Assembly (NCBI RefSeq): GCF_036088315.1
Contig: NZ_CP107996.1
Location: 3,552,501 to 3,616,500, forward strand
DNA from: Streptomyces sp. NBC_00344
Lineage (GTDB): Bacteria; Actinomycetota; Actinomycetes; Streptomycetales; Streptomycetaceae
DNA length: 64,000 nucleotides
Reading direction: 5' to 3'
Below, one piece after another: positions 17,618-27,823 of the stretch; the first letter of the stretch is position 1; each line of letters opens with the position of its first letter. Position numbers and translations under genes: made by a program. The notes beneath the pieces were generated by a model. That model saw only the letters and a program-made list of their open reading frames with translations, had not been told where the DNA came from and did no database searches.

Positions 17618-17836
17618 GGCGCTCCTCGGGGTGACGAGCCATCAGCTGACTCTCCATCGCACCCCATGGAGCGGGTTTCCACATCCGGGAGGGGCCATCC
17701 GGGTGGTGTTCATCCGAAGAGCGCCACTTTGTGTGCGTTGGTCCACATACCTTCCTGCCTCATCCGCATCATGTGAAAAGTACGCAGAACCTTCCATTCG
17801 AAAAGTCGCTGTACATCACGGAAATGAGGAGTCGCC

Positions 17837-18247
17837 ATGACCAGCCAGGCCAAGAAGGTGTGGGCCGCCTTCACCACCGCGTTCTTCGCGCTTGTCGCGA
17901 TGCTCGGGTTCGCCGCTCCGGCCAGGACCGCTGCCGCTGTCCCCGCGTCGCCCGAGCAGCCCGCGGACCTTCCCGTCACGTCTGCCCCTGCGGCGCAGAT
18001 GCCCGCGGCGCGGATCCCCGCGGCGCGAACGGCTCCCGGAACGGCGGGCCGGGCTCCGGTGGTGCCCCTGGCCTGGCGGGCAATGCCCAAGGACCGGTCG
18101 CTGCCGCCCACGATCAAGCAGCGCATCCGTGCCGAGGCGCACGGTTCGACGCCCGGTGCCCGTCACCTCCCGCTCGACCTCGATGCCTCGTCGGACGACG
18201 CGATCACGGAAGCGGCTGTCGGCACGGCGGTTCTTCAGCCCGCCTGA
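17837..18247 (+). CDS. DUF6344-type secreted/anchored small protein
   Basis: This 136-residue protein begins with a short basic lead and a hydrophobic helix (VWAAFTTAFFALVAMLGFAA). An Ala/Pro-rich spacer follows, then a basic stretch (MPKDRSLPPTIKQRIRAEAHG) that I associate with DUF6344 proteins of Streptomyces. Function is unknown. GAGGAG lies just before the ATG. Its last 13 bases overlap the end of the convergent Prim-Pol gene. Confidence 0.72.
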   Translation: MTSQAKKVWAAFTTAFFALVAMLGFAAPARTAAAVPASPEQPADLPVTSAPAAQMPAARIPAARTAPGTAGRAPVVPLAWRAMPKDRSLPPTIKQRIRAEAHGSTPGARHLPLDLDASSDDAITEAAVGTAVLQPA

Positions 18248-19173
18248 TCCGTGCGGTCGGCGAGATCGGCGTCATCGGTTCGATCCGGTGGCGGGTGATC
18301 CCTCCGCGGAGACCGCACAGGTGCAATCGCCAGGCGGGCTGCCGAGGCGATGGTGGCACGAGCTTCGCGCTCGGTGAGTCCGGTGTGCACAGCCGCATCG
18401 ACGAGAGGGCCGGCGAGATCCTCGCCGAAACCGTTCTCGTAGGCACGGCAGGCAGCCCAGAAAAGACGGGTGTTGCGCTGTCCTTCATGGGCGGCGATGA
18501 CGAATTGGACCAGGCCGTGGCCTTGTGAGGGCCGGCCGGTGGAATGCCGGGAACGCGCAGGAGGCGTGAGCAGACGGAGCAGAGCGCGAGGACAGGGCGC
18601 GGGCGCGAGATGGGCCGTGCCGGGTGCGAGGCGGTAGATACCGTGGGCCGTGAGTGAACCGGGCCCCACGAGGTAACCGCCGGTGCCGCGAACATCGATG
18701 CCGGGTCCGAGCCGGCTCGCCGAGTTGGGGACCCCCCTGTCGGGCGGTCCGGTCAGCCAGAGATGGCTCCCCCCGCTCGGAGTGAGCACGACGACGGTCT
18801 CCGGGATCGTGAACAGATGCTTGAGTGCGAGGCGTTGCAGAGCGGCCGTGGAGTCGCTCTCCGCCTTGATGTCCAGGTCGATGCCGATCAGATGGTGCGG
18901 CGCCCGGCCGCAGGCGATGCCGTAGCCGGTGGCCCAGGGGGCGGCTGCGAACAGGGCGCGAACAGTGGCGGGATCGGTGGCGGCGTCATGCACGCCGTGT
19001 CCGGCGCGGCCGCATTCGCCGCGGCAGCGGACCGGACCGGGTTCCCCGCGGTGGGGTGAGGGAAGCGCGGGGAGTTTGGCGCGGGACAGCGGAATGACGG
19101 GGAGCCCACGCTCGGCGGCGGACAGCGCATGGGCGAGGGCCAGGGTGGCGGAGTGCCTGTCGATGGCAGCCAT
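18235..19173 (-). CDS. Bifunctional DNA primase/polymerase (Prim-Pol, AEP) domain protein
   Basis: This 312-residue protein has the AEP N-terminal Prim-Pol domain at about residues 8-200. The catalytic DxD is in LIGIDLDIKAE, followed by SGGSHLWL (the sxH-type motif) and GIDVRGTGGYLVGPGS. The conserved lead AERGLPVIPLSRAK is also present. Unlike plasmid or phage replication proteins it has no helicase domain. A primase/translesion role is inferred. A LexA-like box and a TACGAT -10 element lie just before the ATG with no room for an SD, so the mRNA may be leaderless and SOS-controlled. It is convergent with, and overlaps, the DUF6344 gene. Confidence 0.82.
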   Translation of the reverse strand: MAAIDRHSATLALAHALSAAERGLPVIPLSRAKLPALPSPHRGEPGPVRCRGECGRAGHGVHDAATDPATVRALFAAAPWATGYGIACGRAPHHLIGIDLDIKAESDSTAALQRLALKHLFTIPETVVVLTPSGGSHLWLTGPPDRGVPNSASRLGPGIDVRGTGGYLVGPGSLTAHGIYRLAPGTAHLAPAPCPRALLRLLTPPARSRHSTGRPSQGHGLVQFVIAAHEGQRNTRLFWAACRAYENGFGEDLAGPLVDAAVHTGLTEREARATIASAARLAIAPVRSPRRDHPPPDRTDDADLADRTDQAG

Positions 19174-19492
19174 GCCTTCAGTATCGTACGAACGTTCGAA
19201 TGAGGGAAGTGGTCGAGCAGCCGGAATCGCCTCGTTCCCGAAAGGGTGGCGGACCGCTTCACCCCATGGGGCGCCCGGGATCCTGCGACGGGGAGCGGTG
19301 CTGAGCCGCAGGTCGGATCACCGCAGGGGTTTACCGGCCCGACGTCACGCTTGCGGGGGAACCAGGCCGTACGGGCTGTTCGGCGGAGACGCGTTGGGCA
19401 AGTCTGATCTTGCGACGTCGTGAAGCTTCCCCGGGACGGCCGGCCAACCGTCCCCGTACATCGCCGTACTTCTGGTTCCTGGAGGAAATGAC
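19174..19492. other. 319-base divergent intergenic region
   Basis: No gene is seen. The left end holds the LexA-like box and -10 of the Prim-Pol gene. The rest must carry the promoter of the NepA-like gene, for which I could not pick out a clear SigB/SigF-type GTTT...GGGTA pair. Confidence 0.5.
19184..19199 (-). promoter_or_regulatory. LexA/SOS-box-like palindrome over the Prim-Pol promoter
   Basis: On the minus strand the site reads TCGAACGTTCGTACGA. This matches the actinobacterial SOS consensus TCGAAC-N4-GTTCGA except for one base (GTACGA instead of GTTCGA). It ends ten bases before the ATG and overlaps the candidate -10 TACGAT, an ideal position for repression. Confidence 0.55.
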
Positions 19493-19795
19493 ATGGCACA
19501 CATCCGTACCGCTCGCGTCCTTGCCGCTGTCGCCGCGCTGCCCCTGGCGGCCGCCCTCTTCTCGGGTGTGGCCACCGCGGACAACGGAGCCGCCGCGCAC
19601 CACGGATCCAACGCGAGTGTGGCCACGGTGACCGGCAGCGGCGTCGGGCGCGACAACAGCGGTAACTCGACGACCACGCAGCAGGTGGCGACGGGCGCCG
19701 GCGCAACGAACCAGAACGCCACCGCGAATGTGACCGGCTCGGGCGGCCGGGTCGACCAGGTCACCTACACGGTGAACTTCACCAACATGCGGTGA
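19493..19795 (+). CDS. nepA: NepA-like small secreted spore-wall protein
   Basis: This 100-residue protein has a signal peptide (MAHIRTARVLAAVAALPLAA, cleavage near TATA-DNG). A mature region of about 70 residues is rich in Asn, Gly, Thr and Gln (NSTTTQQVATGAGATNQNAT) and ends in a beta-prone segment (DQVTYTVNFTNMR). Composition, size and chromosomal context fit NepA, a SigN-dependent structural protein of Streptomyces spore walls; the symbol is assigned from memory. GGAGG lies eight bases before the ATG. A strong hairpin follows, so it is monocistronic. Confidence 0.6.
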   Translation: MAHIRTARVLAAVAALPLAAALFSGVATADNGAAAHHGSNASVATVTGSGVGRDNSGNSTTTQQVATGAGATNQNATANVTGSGGRVDQVTYTVNFTNMR

Positions 19796-19862
19796 GACGG
19801 AGCCGGACGGGCCGGTGGCGGGGGGCGTGCCGGGGTCGCACGCGTGGAGCACGGGGCGCATG

Positions 19863-19904
19863 ACAGTCAGGGCGGCGGCGCCGGTGTGCCGCCGCCCTGA
19901 CTGT
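19863..19904 (+). terminator. Strong hairpin after the nepA-like gene
   Basis: ACAGTCAGGGCGGCGGC (19863-19879) pairs perfectly with GCCGCCGCCCTGACTGT (19888-19904) around an eight-base loop. Confidence 0.8.
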
Positions 19905-20072
19905 TCACGCGGGACCGGCCGCGGGGCCGGTCCTCGCGGAACCCTGACGGTGGCGGGCCCCTCCTCCACCCTCAGGAGGTGGAGTTACCACCACCCCTAC
20001 AACCTGAGGTGGACCCGGCTTCGGCACCTCTGGCCGATCTGCTGACCGGGGTGCAGCTCCTAGCGTGGACCT

Positions 20073-20621
20073 ATGACCACGCCAGTCTGTACCAGCGCAG
20101 CGAAAGCGGCGGTGCCCTACACGTCGTTCGCCACCTATGTGCGGGCCCGGGGGCCCGTGCTGCTGCGCACCGCCCGTTCCCTCACCGCCAACCCGAGCGA
20201 CGCCGAGGACCTGCTCCAGACCGCACTCACCAAGACCTATGTCGCATGGGAGCGGATCGAGGACCGCCGGGCGCTGGACGGCTATGTCCGCAGGGCCCTG
20301 CTGAACACCCGTACCTCGCAGTGGCGCAAACGCAAGGTCGACGAGTACGTCTGTGCGGAGCTCCCCGAACCGGTGGCCGCCCCCGCGCCCGACGCGGCGG
20401 AGCAGCAGGCGCTGCGTGACGCGATGTGGCGTGCGGTGATGAAACTCCCGGACCGCCAGCGCGCGATGCTGGTTCTCCGTTACTACGAGGATCTCAGTGA
20501 GGCCCAGACCGCAGAGGTCCTCGGCGTATCGGTCGGCACGGTGAAGAGCGCGGTGTCCCGCGCGCTCGGCAAGCTCCGCGAGGACCCGGCGCTGTCCTCG
20601 GGTGCGCTCGCCGACTCCTGA
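20073..20621 (+). CDS. SigE-family ECF RNA polymerase sigma factor
   Basis: This 182-residue ECF sigma factor has region 2 at about residues 18-85 (SDAEDLLQTALTKTYVAWERI) and region 4 at about 118-172 (LPDRQRAMLVLRYYEDLS and a helix-turn-helix at VLGVSVGTVKSAVSRALGKL). This grouping is called the SigE family (TIGR02983-like) in actinobacteria. No anti-sigma gene is adjacent. TAGCGT ends six bases before the ATG and there is no SD, so the transcript is probably leaderless. Upstream, two GAGGTGGA direct repeats (about 19976 and 20005) may be regulatory. Confidence 0.88.
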   Translation: MTTPVCTSAAKAAVPYTSFATYVRARGPVLLRTARSLTANPSDAEDLLQTALTKTYVAWERIEDRRALDGYVRRALLNTRTSQWRKRKVDEYVCAELPEPVAAPAPDAAEQQALRDAMWRAVMKLPDRQRAMLVLRYYEDLSEAQTAEVLGVSVGTVKSAVSRALGKLREDPALSSGALADS

Positions 20622-20673
20622 GACACGACGGCCACCAGCACGGGCACGGGTGGAAATCGGACGGCGGGTAGTG

Positions 20674-20691
20674 ACATACCGAGCGGTATGT
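20674..20691. promoter_or_regulatory. Palindromic operator upstream of acyl-CoA ligase
   Basis: ACATACCG-AG-CGGTATGT is a perfect 8+2+8 inverted repeat, 54 bases before the start of the ligase gene. Such TACCG...CGGTA palindromes are typical of TetR-family regulators of fatty-acid or acyl-CoA metabolism. The regulator is not encoded next to it. Confidence 0.6.
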
Positions 20692-20745
20692 GCGCAGAAT
20701 TGCGAGACTACCCATGCGTAGGCAACGCTGCCCCGGGAGGACGCC

Positions 20746-22395
<1,650 letters not shown>

Positions 22396-22427
22396 GGCCC
22401 AGCGGAACTGCGGACCCTGCGACAGCC

Positions 22428-22462
22428 CGAGAGGCCCGCGCGGACATCGCGCGGGCCTCTCG
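22428..22462. terminator. Strong hairpin between convergent genes
   Basis: CGAGAGGCCCGCGCG and CGCGCGGGCCTCTCG are perfect 15-base arms around a GACAT loop. It serves the acyl-CoA ligase gene and perhaps also the convergent PAS protein. Confidence 0.8.
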
Positions 22463-22492
22463 GATGTCGGCCGGGGCCCTGCCCCGGACCGC

Positions 22493-25400
22493 TCAGTTGG
22501 TGCCGATCTTCGCGAGGAGATCGACGATCCGGCCCTGGACCTCGCTGCTGGTGGAGCGCTCCGCCAGGAACAGCACGGTCTCGCCGGAGGCCAGCCGCGG
22601 CAGCTCGGCCTCGTTCATACCGGCAGACGTGTAGACGACGAGCGGGGTGCGGTTCAGCTGCCCGTTCGCGCGCAGCCAGTCGACGATCCCCGCGCGCCTG
22701 CGCCGCACCTGCAGGAGATCCATCACCACCAGGTTCGGTCGCATCTGGGCGGCGAGTGCGACCGCCTCCGCGTCCGTCGATGCCCGCGCCACCTGCATAC
22801 CGCGCCGCTCCAGCGTCTCCGTGAGCGCGAGAGCGATCTCCTCCTGCTCCTCGATCAGGAGCACGCGTGACGGGTGCTGCTCGCTGTCCCGGGGGGCCAG
22901 CGCCTTCAGCAGCACCGCGGGGTCCGCACCGTATGCGGCCTCTCTCGTCGCCTGTCCGAGTCCGGCCGTCACCAGCACGGGCACCTCGGCGGCCACCGCT
23001 GCCTGGCGCAGTGACTGCAGCGCCTTGCGGGTGATCGGACCCGTCAGCGGGTCCACGAAGAGCGCCGCGGGGAACGCCGCGATCTGGGCGTCGACCTCTT
23101 CGCGGGAGTGCACGATCACCGGCCGGTAGCCGCGGTCGCTGAGCGCCTGCTGGGTGGAGACGTCGGGCGCGGGCCAGACCAGCAGCCGGCGCGGGTTGTC
23201 GAGAGGCTCCGGGGGAAGCTCGTCGTCGACCGGCTGGGGCTGTGGCCGGTGGGCCACTTCCACCGCGCCGCCCGGACCGTCCAGCGGTTCAGGTCCCTCC
23301 GCTCCCTCGTCCGGTGCCCCTATGGCATACGAGCGGCCCGCGGTCTGCGAGGAGAGGCGCTGTTGCGTCTGAGGCGACTGCGACTGAGCCTGCGCCGGCT
23401 GCTGCCCCTGCTGCCCGGGAGAGCCCTGTGCCGGAGATTCCTGCTGCACCGGGGAACCCTGCGGTGCCGCGTGATCCTGCGCCTCCACGGGGCTCCGTGT
23501 GACCTGAGGACCCTGGGCGGGCTGCCCGGCCAGGCCCTGCGGGTGTGGTCGGGCAGCCTCGGGCCGCTCGGCCTCCTGCGGAGCGGCGAGCCTCCGGCGC
23601 CGACCGGAGCCCAGCGACTGCGACTGGTTCTGCTGCGCCGCGATCTGCTCGGCGAAGGGGACACCTTGTCCGAGCGTGCGCACACTTATGGCCCGCCCCT
23701 GCGATGCCTCCGCGGGCAGTGGCTCCTCGGCGGGCAGTGGCTGGGCGGCCGCCGGCTCCGGCCGGGCCGCAGGCTCGACCGAAGGCCAGCCGTCCGGCGA
23801 CGCGTACAGCGTGCCGTCCTTGGGCTGTTGGTCACCCGTGCCGGACTGCGCGGGCTGACTGTGCGGCAGGTCCGCCTGCACCGCCGGACCGACGTCGGGG
23901 TGCCCGGCCGTCCGAAGCGCGTCGTGGCGGCCCGGAAGCGAATCGTCCGGTGCACCGGCCATCGGGGGTACCGGCGACCGGGCCGGCTGCACCCGGTCCG
24001 CGTCGGCGGGCGGGAGCGCGAAGGCGGTACGCGGTCGTTCGGCCTCGGCAGCCGCGGAAGCGGATGCCGTCGCCAGCGCACGCCGGGCGCGCCGACCGGG
24101 GGGCGGCGTCTGCCCCTGAGCCTGCTGCGGGTGGCGTGGCTGCTGTGCCGGCGTGTGCGGAGGCTGCGCCGACGGCTGCGTCTGCTGGGCCTGCGTCTGA
24201 TGGGACCGCGGATCGTGCTGTGCGGCCGGCACCGCATCGCCCGCAGGCGCGGCGGGCAGCGCGGGCCGCGCGCTCTCGATCTCCCGCACGCCGTCCGGCC
24301 GCCGGGCGCGGCGACCGGTCGGCACCGGTTCGTTCACCGGTACGCCCTGCGGCGGCACGGTGGCCCCGCGCTGTTGGCGCCCGGCGTTCTGCGAGCTCTC
24401 GGCCGCGGTCATCACGGACCCCTCGGAGGGTTCGGTACGTCCGCGCCGGCGCCCGGTCCCGCCCGCTGCGGAATCCTGCGCCGGAGCGCCGCCGGGCGGC
24501 AGCGCCGCCGTACCTTCCGTCCCCCGGCCGGCCGGGACGGACTCCTCGCGGCGCGCGCGGCGGCGGCCGGTCGGCGGCCCATCGCCGATGCCATCCCCGG
24601 TGCCGGGCTCCGTAACTGATCCTTCCGCTGCCGGGCCGTCGAGGAAAGCGTCGGTGGAGGAGCGTCTGCCGCGCCGTCGTCCGCCGCCTGCCGCACCGTT
24701 CTGCTGGGCCGGCACCGCGGGCGCGGTCTCGCCGGGCGGCGGGATCGTCCCCGCGCCCGCGCCGAGCGGGACTTCGAGGACATACGCACTGCCGGCCATC
24801 CCCGGCACCTCATGCGTCTGCAGCACTCCCCCGTGCACCCGGACGATTCCGCGCACGATCGGCTCGTGCACCGGGTCTCCCCCGCTGAACGGCCCCCGCA
24901 CCTCGATCCGTACGACATCACCGCGCTGCGCGGCGGCCACCACGATCGTGGAGTCCAGGTAGGCACCGCCCGGGACCACGCGTGCCTTGCCCGTGGCGTC
25001 GACCCCGGCCACATCGGCGATCAGATGGGCGAGAGCAGTCGCCAGCCGAACCCCGTCCACCTCGGCCTCGATGGGCGGCGCGTGCACCGCGAACTGGGCA
25101 CGGCCCGGACCGATCAGTTCGACCGCGCCCTCCACGCCGGCCGCCACCACGGCGTCGAGCATCACCGTGCTCTTGGCCAGCTCCTCGGTGCCCGCGTCGA
25201 GCCGCTGGAAGCCGAGCACACTGTCGACGAGGGTGGTCATCCGCGCATATCCGGCGGCCAGGTGGTGCAGGATCTGGTTGGCCTCGGGCCACAGCTGACC
25301 GGCCGGGTCGGATGCCAGCGTGCCGATCTCGGTACGCAGTTCCTCCAGCGGCCCGCGCAGGGCTTCGCCCAGCACCGCGGTCAGCTGCTGATGACGTCCG

Positions 25401-26389
25401 GCGACAGCGTCGTACTGCTCCTGGAGTGACAGCAGCTCCGCCGCGTGCTGTTCCTCCGCGGCGCGCAGTTCCGCGGTGAGCCGCTCCTCCTGGGCGCGGA
25501 GTTCCGCTGTGTGGCGCTCCTCGGCCGCGGTATTGCGCTCGTCCTTCGCCCGGAGCTCGTCGGCGTGCTGCTTGGCCTGCTTCTCGTAGGGGCGGCGGTC
25601 CGCGAAGGTCAGCACCGCGCCGACCAGCTGCTCACCGTCCCTCACCGGCGCGGTCGTCAGATCGACCGGCACCGCGCTGCCGTCCTTCGCCCAGAGCACC
25701 TGCCCGCGCACCCGGTGCTTGCGCCCGGACCGCAGGGTGTCCGCGAGAGCACTCTCCTCATACGGGAAGGGCTCTCCGTCTGCGCGCGAATGCTGCACCA
25801 GCGGGTGCAGTTCCCTGCCGCCCAGATCGCTCGCCCGGAATCCGAGGATCTGCGCCACCGACGGATTGACGAGTACGACCCGCCCCTCGGTGTCGGTCCC
25901 CACCACGCCTTCGGACGCGGCCCGCAGAATCATCTCGGTCTGCCGCTGCGAGCGGGCGAGTTCGGCTTCGGTGTCGACGGTGCCCGAGAGATCGCGAACG
26001 ACGAGCATCAGCAGCTCGTCCCCGGTGAAGCCGCCGGCGTACGAGTCGTACGCCTCCCGGCCGTCCTCCAGATTCGCGCTGGTCACCTCGACGGGGAACT
26101 CGGCCCCGTCGGTGCGCCGCGCGAGCATCCGCGTCGGTTTGGTCCTGCCCTGCTCGTCCGCGCCCTCCGGCCTCCGCATCGAGCCCGGGATCAGCCGGGA
26201 GTCGAACTCCGGCAGCAGATCGAGCAGCCCGCGGCCCACGAGCGCCGTACCCGGCGTTTCGAAGGATTCGAGGGCGATGGTGTTGGCATTGACGACCGTG
26301 CCGTTGCAATTGACGAGCAACAGCCCGTCCGGGAGGGCATCAAGTATGGCTGCGAGGCGAGCAGCGCCTCGGGATGGCCTGCTGCTCAC
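22493..26389 (-). CDS. Giant PAS / degenerate histidine kinase / receiver regulatory protein
   Basis: This 1298-residue cytoplasmic protein has two PAS domains (about residues 10-135 and 150-270) and a charged coiled coil (about 275-345, repeated AELRAQEER-type heptads). A DHp/HATPase-like region (about 345-545) follows, in which the usual phospho-acceptor SHELRTPL is replaced by EALRGPLEEL and the N box is not recognisable. A 500-residue Pro/Gln/Ala-rich low-complexity linker leads to two receiver-like domains (about 1060-1165 and 1170-1295); the second keeps an Asp in VVMDLLQV. It probably integrates redox or ligand signals without autokinase activity. The GTG start follows GGGAGG at ten bases. 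Confidence 0.75.
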   Translation of the reverse strand: MSSRPSRGAARLAAILDALPDGLLLVNCNGTVVNANTIALESFETPGTALVGRGLLDLLPEFDSRLIPGSMRRPEGADEQGRTKPTRMLARRTDGAEFPVEVTSANLEDGREAYDSYAGGFTGDELLMLVVRDLSGTVDTEAELARSQRQTEMILRAASEGVVGTDTEGRVVLVNPSVAQILGFRASDLGGRELHPLVQHSRADGEPFPYEESALADTLRSGRKHRVRGQVLWAKDGSAVPVDLTTAPVRDGEQLVGAVLTFADRRPYEKQAKQHADELRAKDERNTAAEERHTAELRAQEERLTAELRAAEEQHAAELLSLQEQYDAVAGRHQQLTAVLGEALRGPLEELRTEIGTLASDPAGQLWPEANQILHHLAAGYARMTTLVDSVLGFQRLDAGTEELAKSTVMLDAVVAAGVEGAVELIGPGRAQFAVHAPPIEAEVDGVRLATALAHLIADVAGVDATGKARVVPGGAYLDSTIVVAAAQRGDVVRIEVRGPFSGGDPVHEPIVRGIVRVHGGVLQTHEVPGMAGSAYVLEVPLGAGAGTIPPPGETAPAVPAQQNGAAGGGRRRGRRSSTDAFLDGPAAEGSVTEPGTGDGIGDGPPTGRRRARREESVPAGRGTEGTAALPPGGAPAQDSAAGGTGRRRGRTEPSEGSVMTAAESSQNAGRQQRGATVPPQGVPVNEPVPTGRRARRPDGVREIESARPALPAAPAGDAVPAAQHDPRSHQTQAQQTQPSAQPPHTPAQQPRHPQQAQGQTPPPGRRARRALATASASAAAEAERPRTAFALPPADADRVQPARSPVPPMAGAPDDSLPGRHDALRTAGHPDVGPAVQADLPHSQPAQSGTGDQQPKDGTLYASPDGWPSVEPAARPEPAAAQPLPAEEPLPAEASQGRAISVRTLGQGVPFAEQIAAQQNQSQSLGSGRRRRLAAPQEAERPEAARPHPQGLAGQPAQGPQVTRSPVEAQDHAAPQGSPVQQESPAQGSPGQQGQQPAQAQSQSPQTQQRLSSQTAGRSYAIGAPDEGAEGPEPLDGPGGAVEVAHRPQPQPVDDELPPEPLDNPRRLLVWPAPDVSTQQALSDRGYRPVIVHSREEVDAQIAAFPAALFVDPLTGPITRKALQSLRQAAVAAEVPVLVTAGLGQATREAAYGADPAVLLKALAPRDSEQHPSRVLLIEEQEEIALALTETLERRGMQVARASTDAEAVALAAQMRPNLVVMDLLQVRRRRAGIVDWLRANGQLNRTPLVVYTSAGMNEAELPRLASGETVLFLAERSTSSEVQGRIVDLLAKIGTN

Positions 26390-26558
26390 GATGACGCTTC
26401 CTCCCTGAACTACTGCATCTTGCTGACAACCTGGTCCATCTTGCCCCTCGGGCCATGGCGTGTCACTGCATGGAGTCTAAAGGTGGGCTCACCGCCCATG
26501 GCGGCGGATGAGGGGGAGCTCTCACCAAGGTTGTGTGGACGGGTGGCTCCGTGGCCGT

Positions 26559-26996
26559 TCAGAGGGCGGCGTGCGGGAGCAGCGGCTCCAGATTGTTCCA
26601 GCGTGCGATCTCGCACCCATTGGTGCGGCGGAACGTCGCGTCGACGGGCCGGCCCTGCCAGGTTCCGGTGATGTGCGCGGTGGCCGACCCGCCGTACTGC
26701 ATGGTGCACATCATTCCCGAGGGCACCGGCTCGAAGGGCTCCTTTCCGTCGGCGGCGAGTGCGGCCAGCCGGTCGCAGGCCTCCTGGGGCGAGCGGTGGG
26801 TCCCGGTCGCCCCGGAGGCGCCGCACTCCAGCCGGCGCGTTCCGTCGGCCGCGCGATCGCCGGCGTCCTGGACGGTGACGGTGAGCTGATCGGTGGCCTG
26901 CCCGGCGGGCTGCGGCCCGTCCGCGGACGCGATGCCCGGCAGGGCGGCGAGTGCGGCAAGGGAGACGAGGGCGGTGAGAGCGATGCGGCGAAGCAT
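26559..26996 (-). CDS. SSI family (subtilisin inhibitor-like) secreted protease inhibitor
   Basis: This 145-residue protein has a signal peptide (MLRRIALTALVSLAALAALP, cleavage near ASA-DGP) and a mature region of about 120 residues. The four Cys of the SSI fold are in ECGASG, EACDRL, MMCTMQYGG and NGCEIARW. By alignment with SSI the reactive-site P1 residue is the Met after Cys-Thr (C-T-M-Q-Y), which favours subtilisin-like proteases. GAGGAG precedes the ATG. Streptomyces uses such inhibitors to control extracellular proteases during development. Confidence 0.9.
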   Translation of the reverse strand: MLRRIALTALVSLAALAALPGIASADGPQPAGQATDQLTVTVQDAGDRAADGTRRLECGASGATGTHRSPQEACDRLAALAADGKEPFEPVPSGMMCTMQYGGSATAHITGTWQGRPVDATFRRTNGCEIARWNNLEPLLPHAAL

Positions 26997-27197
26997 GGAC
27001 GTAACTCCTCGACTGAGACGGATCGGGACGACCCCTGCCATCCTTAACGCTCGGGCGCCCACGGCGTTGCGCAACACGAAGGGCTTTGCTCTGTCACCCA
27101 CCTGCCTAGTACCGTGGGCCGCGATTGGTGACAGCCCGCAAGGCTGTGTCATCATCTGCACGCACCACTTCGCGCTTGCGTGATGTGCCGGTGTGCT

Positions 27198-27288
27198 GGA
27201 GGCGTCGCCTAGTCCGGTCTATGGCGCCGCACTGCTAATGCGGTTTGGGTTTTACGGCCCATCGAGGGTTCAAATCCCTCCGCCTCCG
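27198..27288 (+). tRNA. tRNA-Ser (anticodon GCT)
   Basis: This 91-nucleotide class II tRNA has acceptor GGAGGCG with CGCCTCC and discriminator G. The anticodon stem-loop is CCGCA-CTGCTAA-TGCGG (anticodon 27234-27236). It has a long variable arm and T arm GAGGG-TTCAAAT-CCCTC. It decodes AGC/AGU. CCA is not encoded. Confidence 0.97.
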
Positions 27289-27300
27289 CCGGTCGCAACG

Positions 27301-27333
27301 CTGAAGCCCTGTCCGTGACGGACAGGGCTTCAG
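27301..27333 (+). terminator. Terminator of tRNA-Ser(GCT)
   Basis: CTGAAGCCCTGTCCG and CGGACAGGGCTTCAG are perfect 15-base arms around a TGA loop, 12 bases after the tRNA. Confidence 0.8.
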
Positions 27334-27455
27334 TCGTGTCAGAGGGGTGTTTTCCCAGCTCAGCAGGGGTGCGGACAATGGATTTCACCTGACGCCGCAG
27401 GTCATGTAATGTTGTTCTCGCAACGCCGACGGGGCAGAAAAGCCCGAAACGCCAA

Positions 27456-27528
27456 GCACTCGTAGCTTAACGGATAGAGCATCTGACTACGGATCAGAAG
27501 GTTGCAGGTTCGAATCCTGCCGAGTGCA
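27456..27528 (+). tRNA. tRNA-Arg (anticodon ACG)
   Basis: This 73-nucleotide tRNA has acceptor GCACTCG with CGAGTGC and discriminator A. The anticodon stem-loop is TCTGA-CTACGGA-TCAGA (anticodon 27489-27491) and the T arm is GCAGG-TTCGAAT-CCTGC. The wobble A is the substrate of the TadA deaminase encoded at 47678-48145. Confidence 0.97.
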
Positions 27529-27534
27529 CAGCAG

Positions 27535-27572
27535 GCAAGAGGCCCCCAGGAGAAATCCTGGGGGCCTCTTGC
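27535..27572 (+). terminator. Terminator of tRNA-Arg(ACG)
   Basis: GCAAGAGGCCCCCAGGA and its exact complement TCCTGGGGGCCTCTTGC flank a GAAA tetraloop. It starts seven bases after the tRNA. Confidence 0.85.
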
Positions 27573-27823
27573 GTTGTCCGTAAGGGGGCCGCACGGGCGC
27601 CGTCGTGAGCTGTGTGGGGTTCCCGGGTGAGTGGCGGGCCGGGGAGAGGGGGGAGGCCCGACGCGGACGAGGCCGGCAAGGTGCCCTGATGACAGGCATC
27701 CACGGATGGAGGCCGAGATGTTGCCGGCCTGATGACCCGGAGAAAGGCTGAGCCGGATGTCACCGGGTCTCAGGGAGTGCGGGCCGGACCGCGCCGGTCA
27801 CGGTGGGCGGAAGGAGCGGCGCC

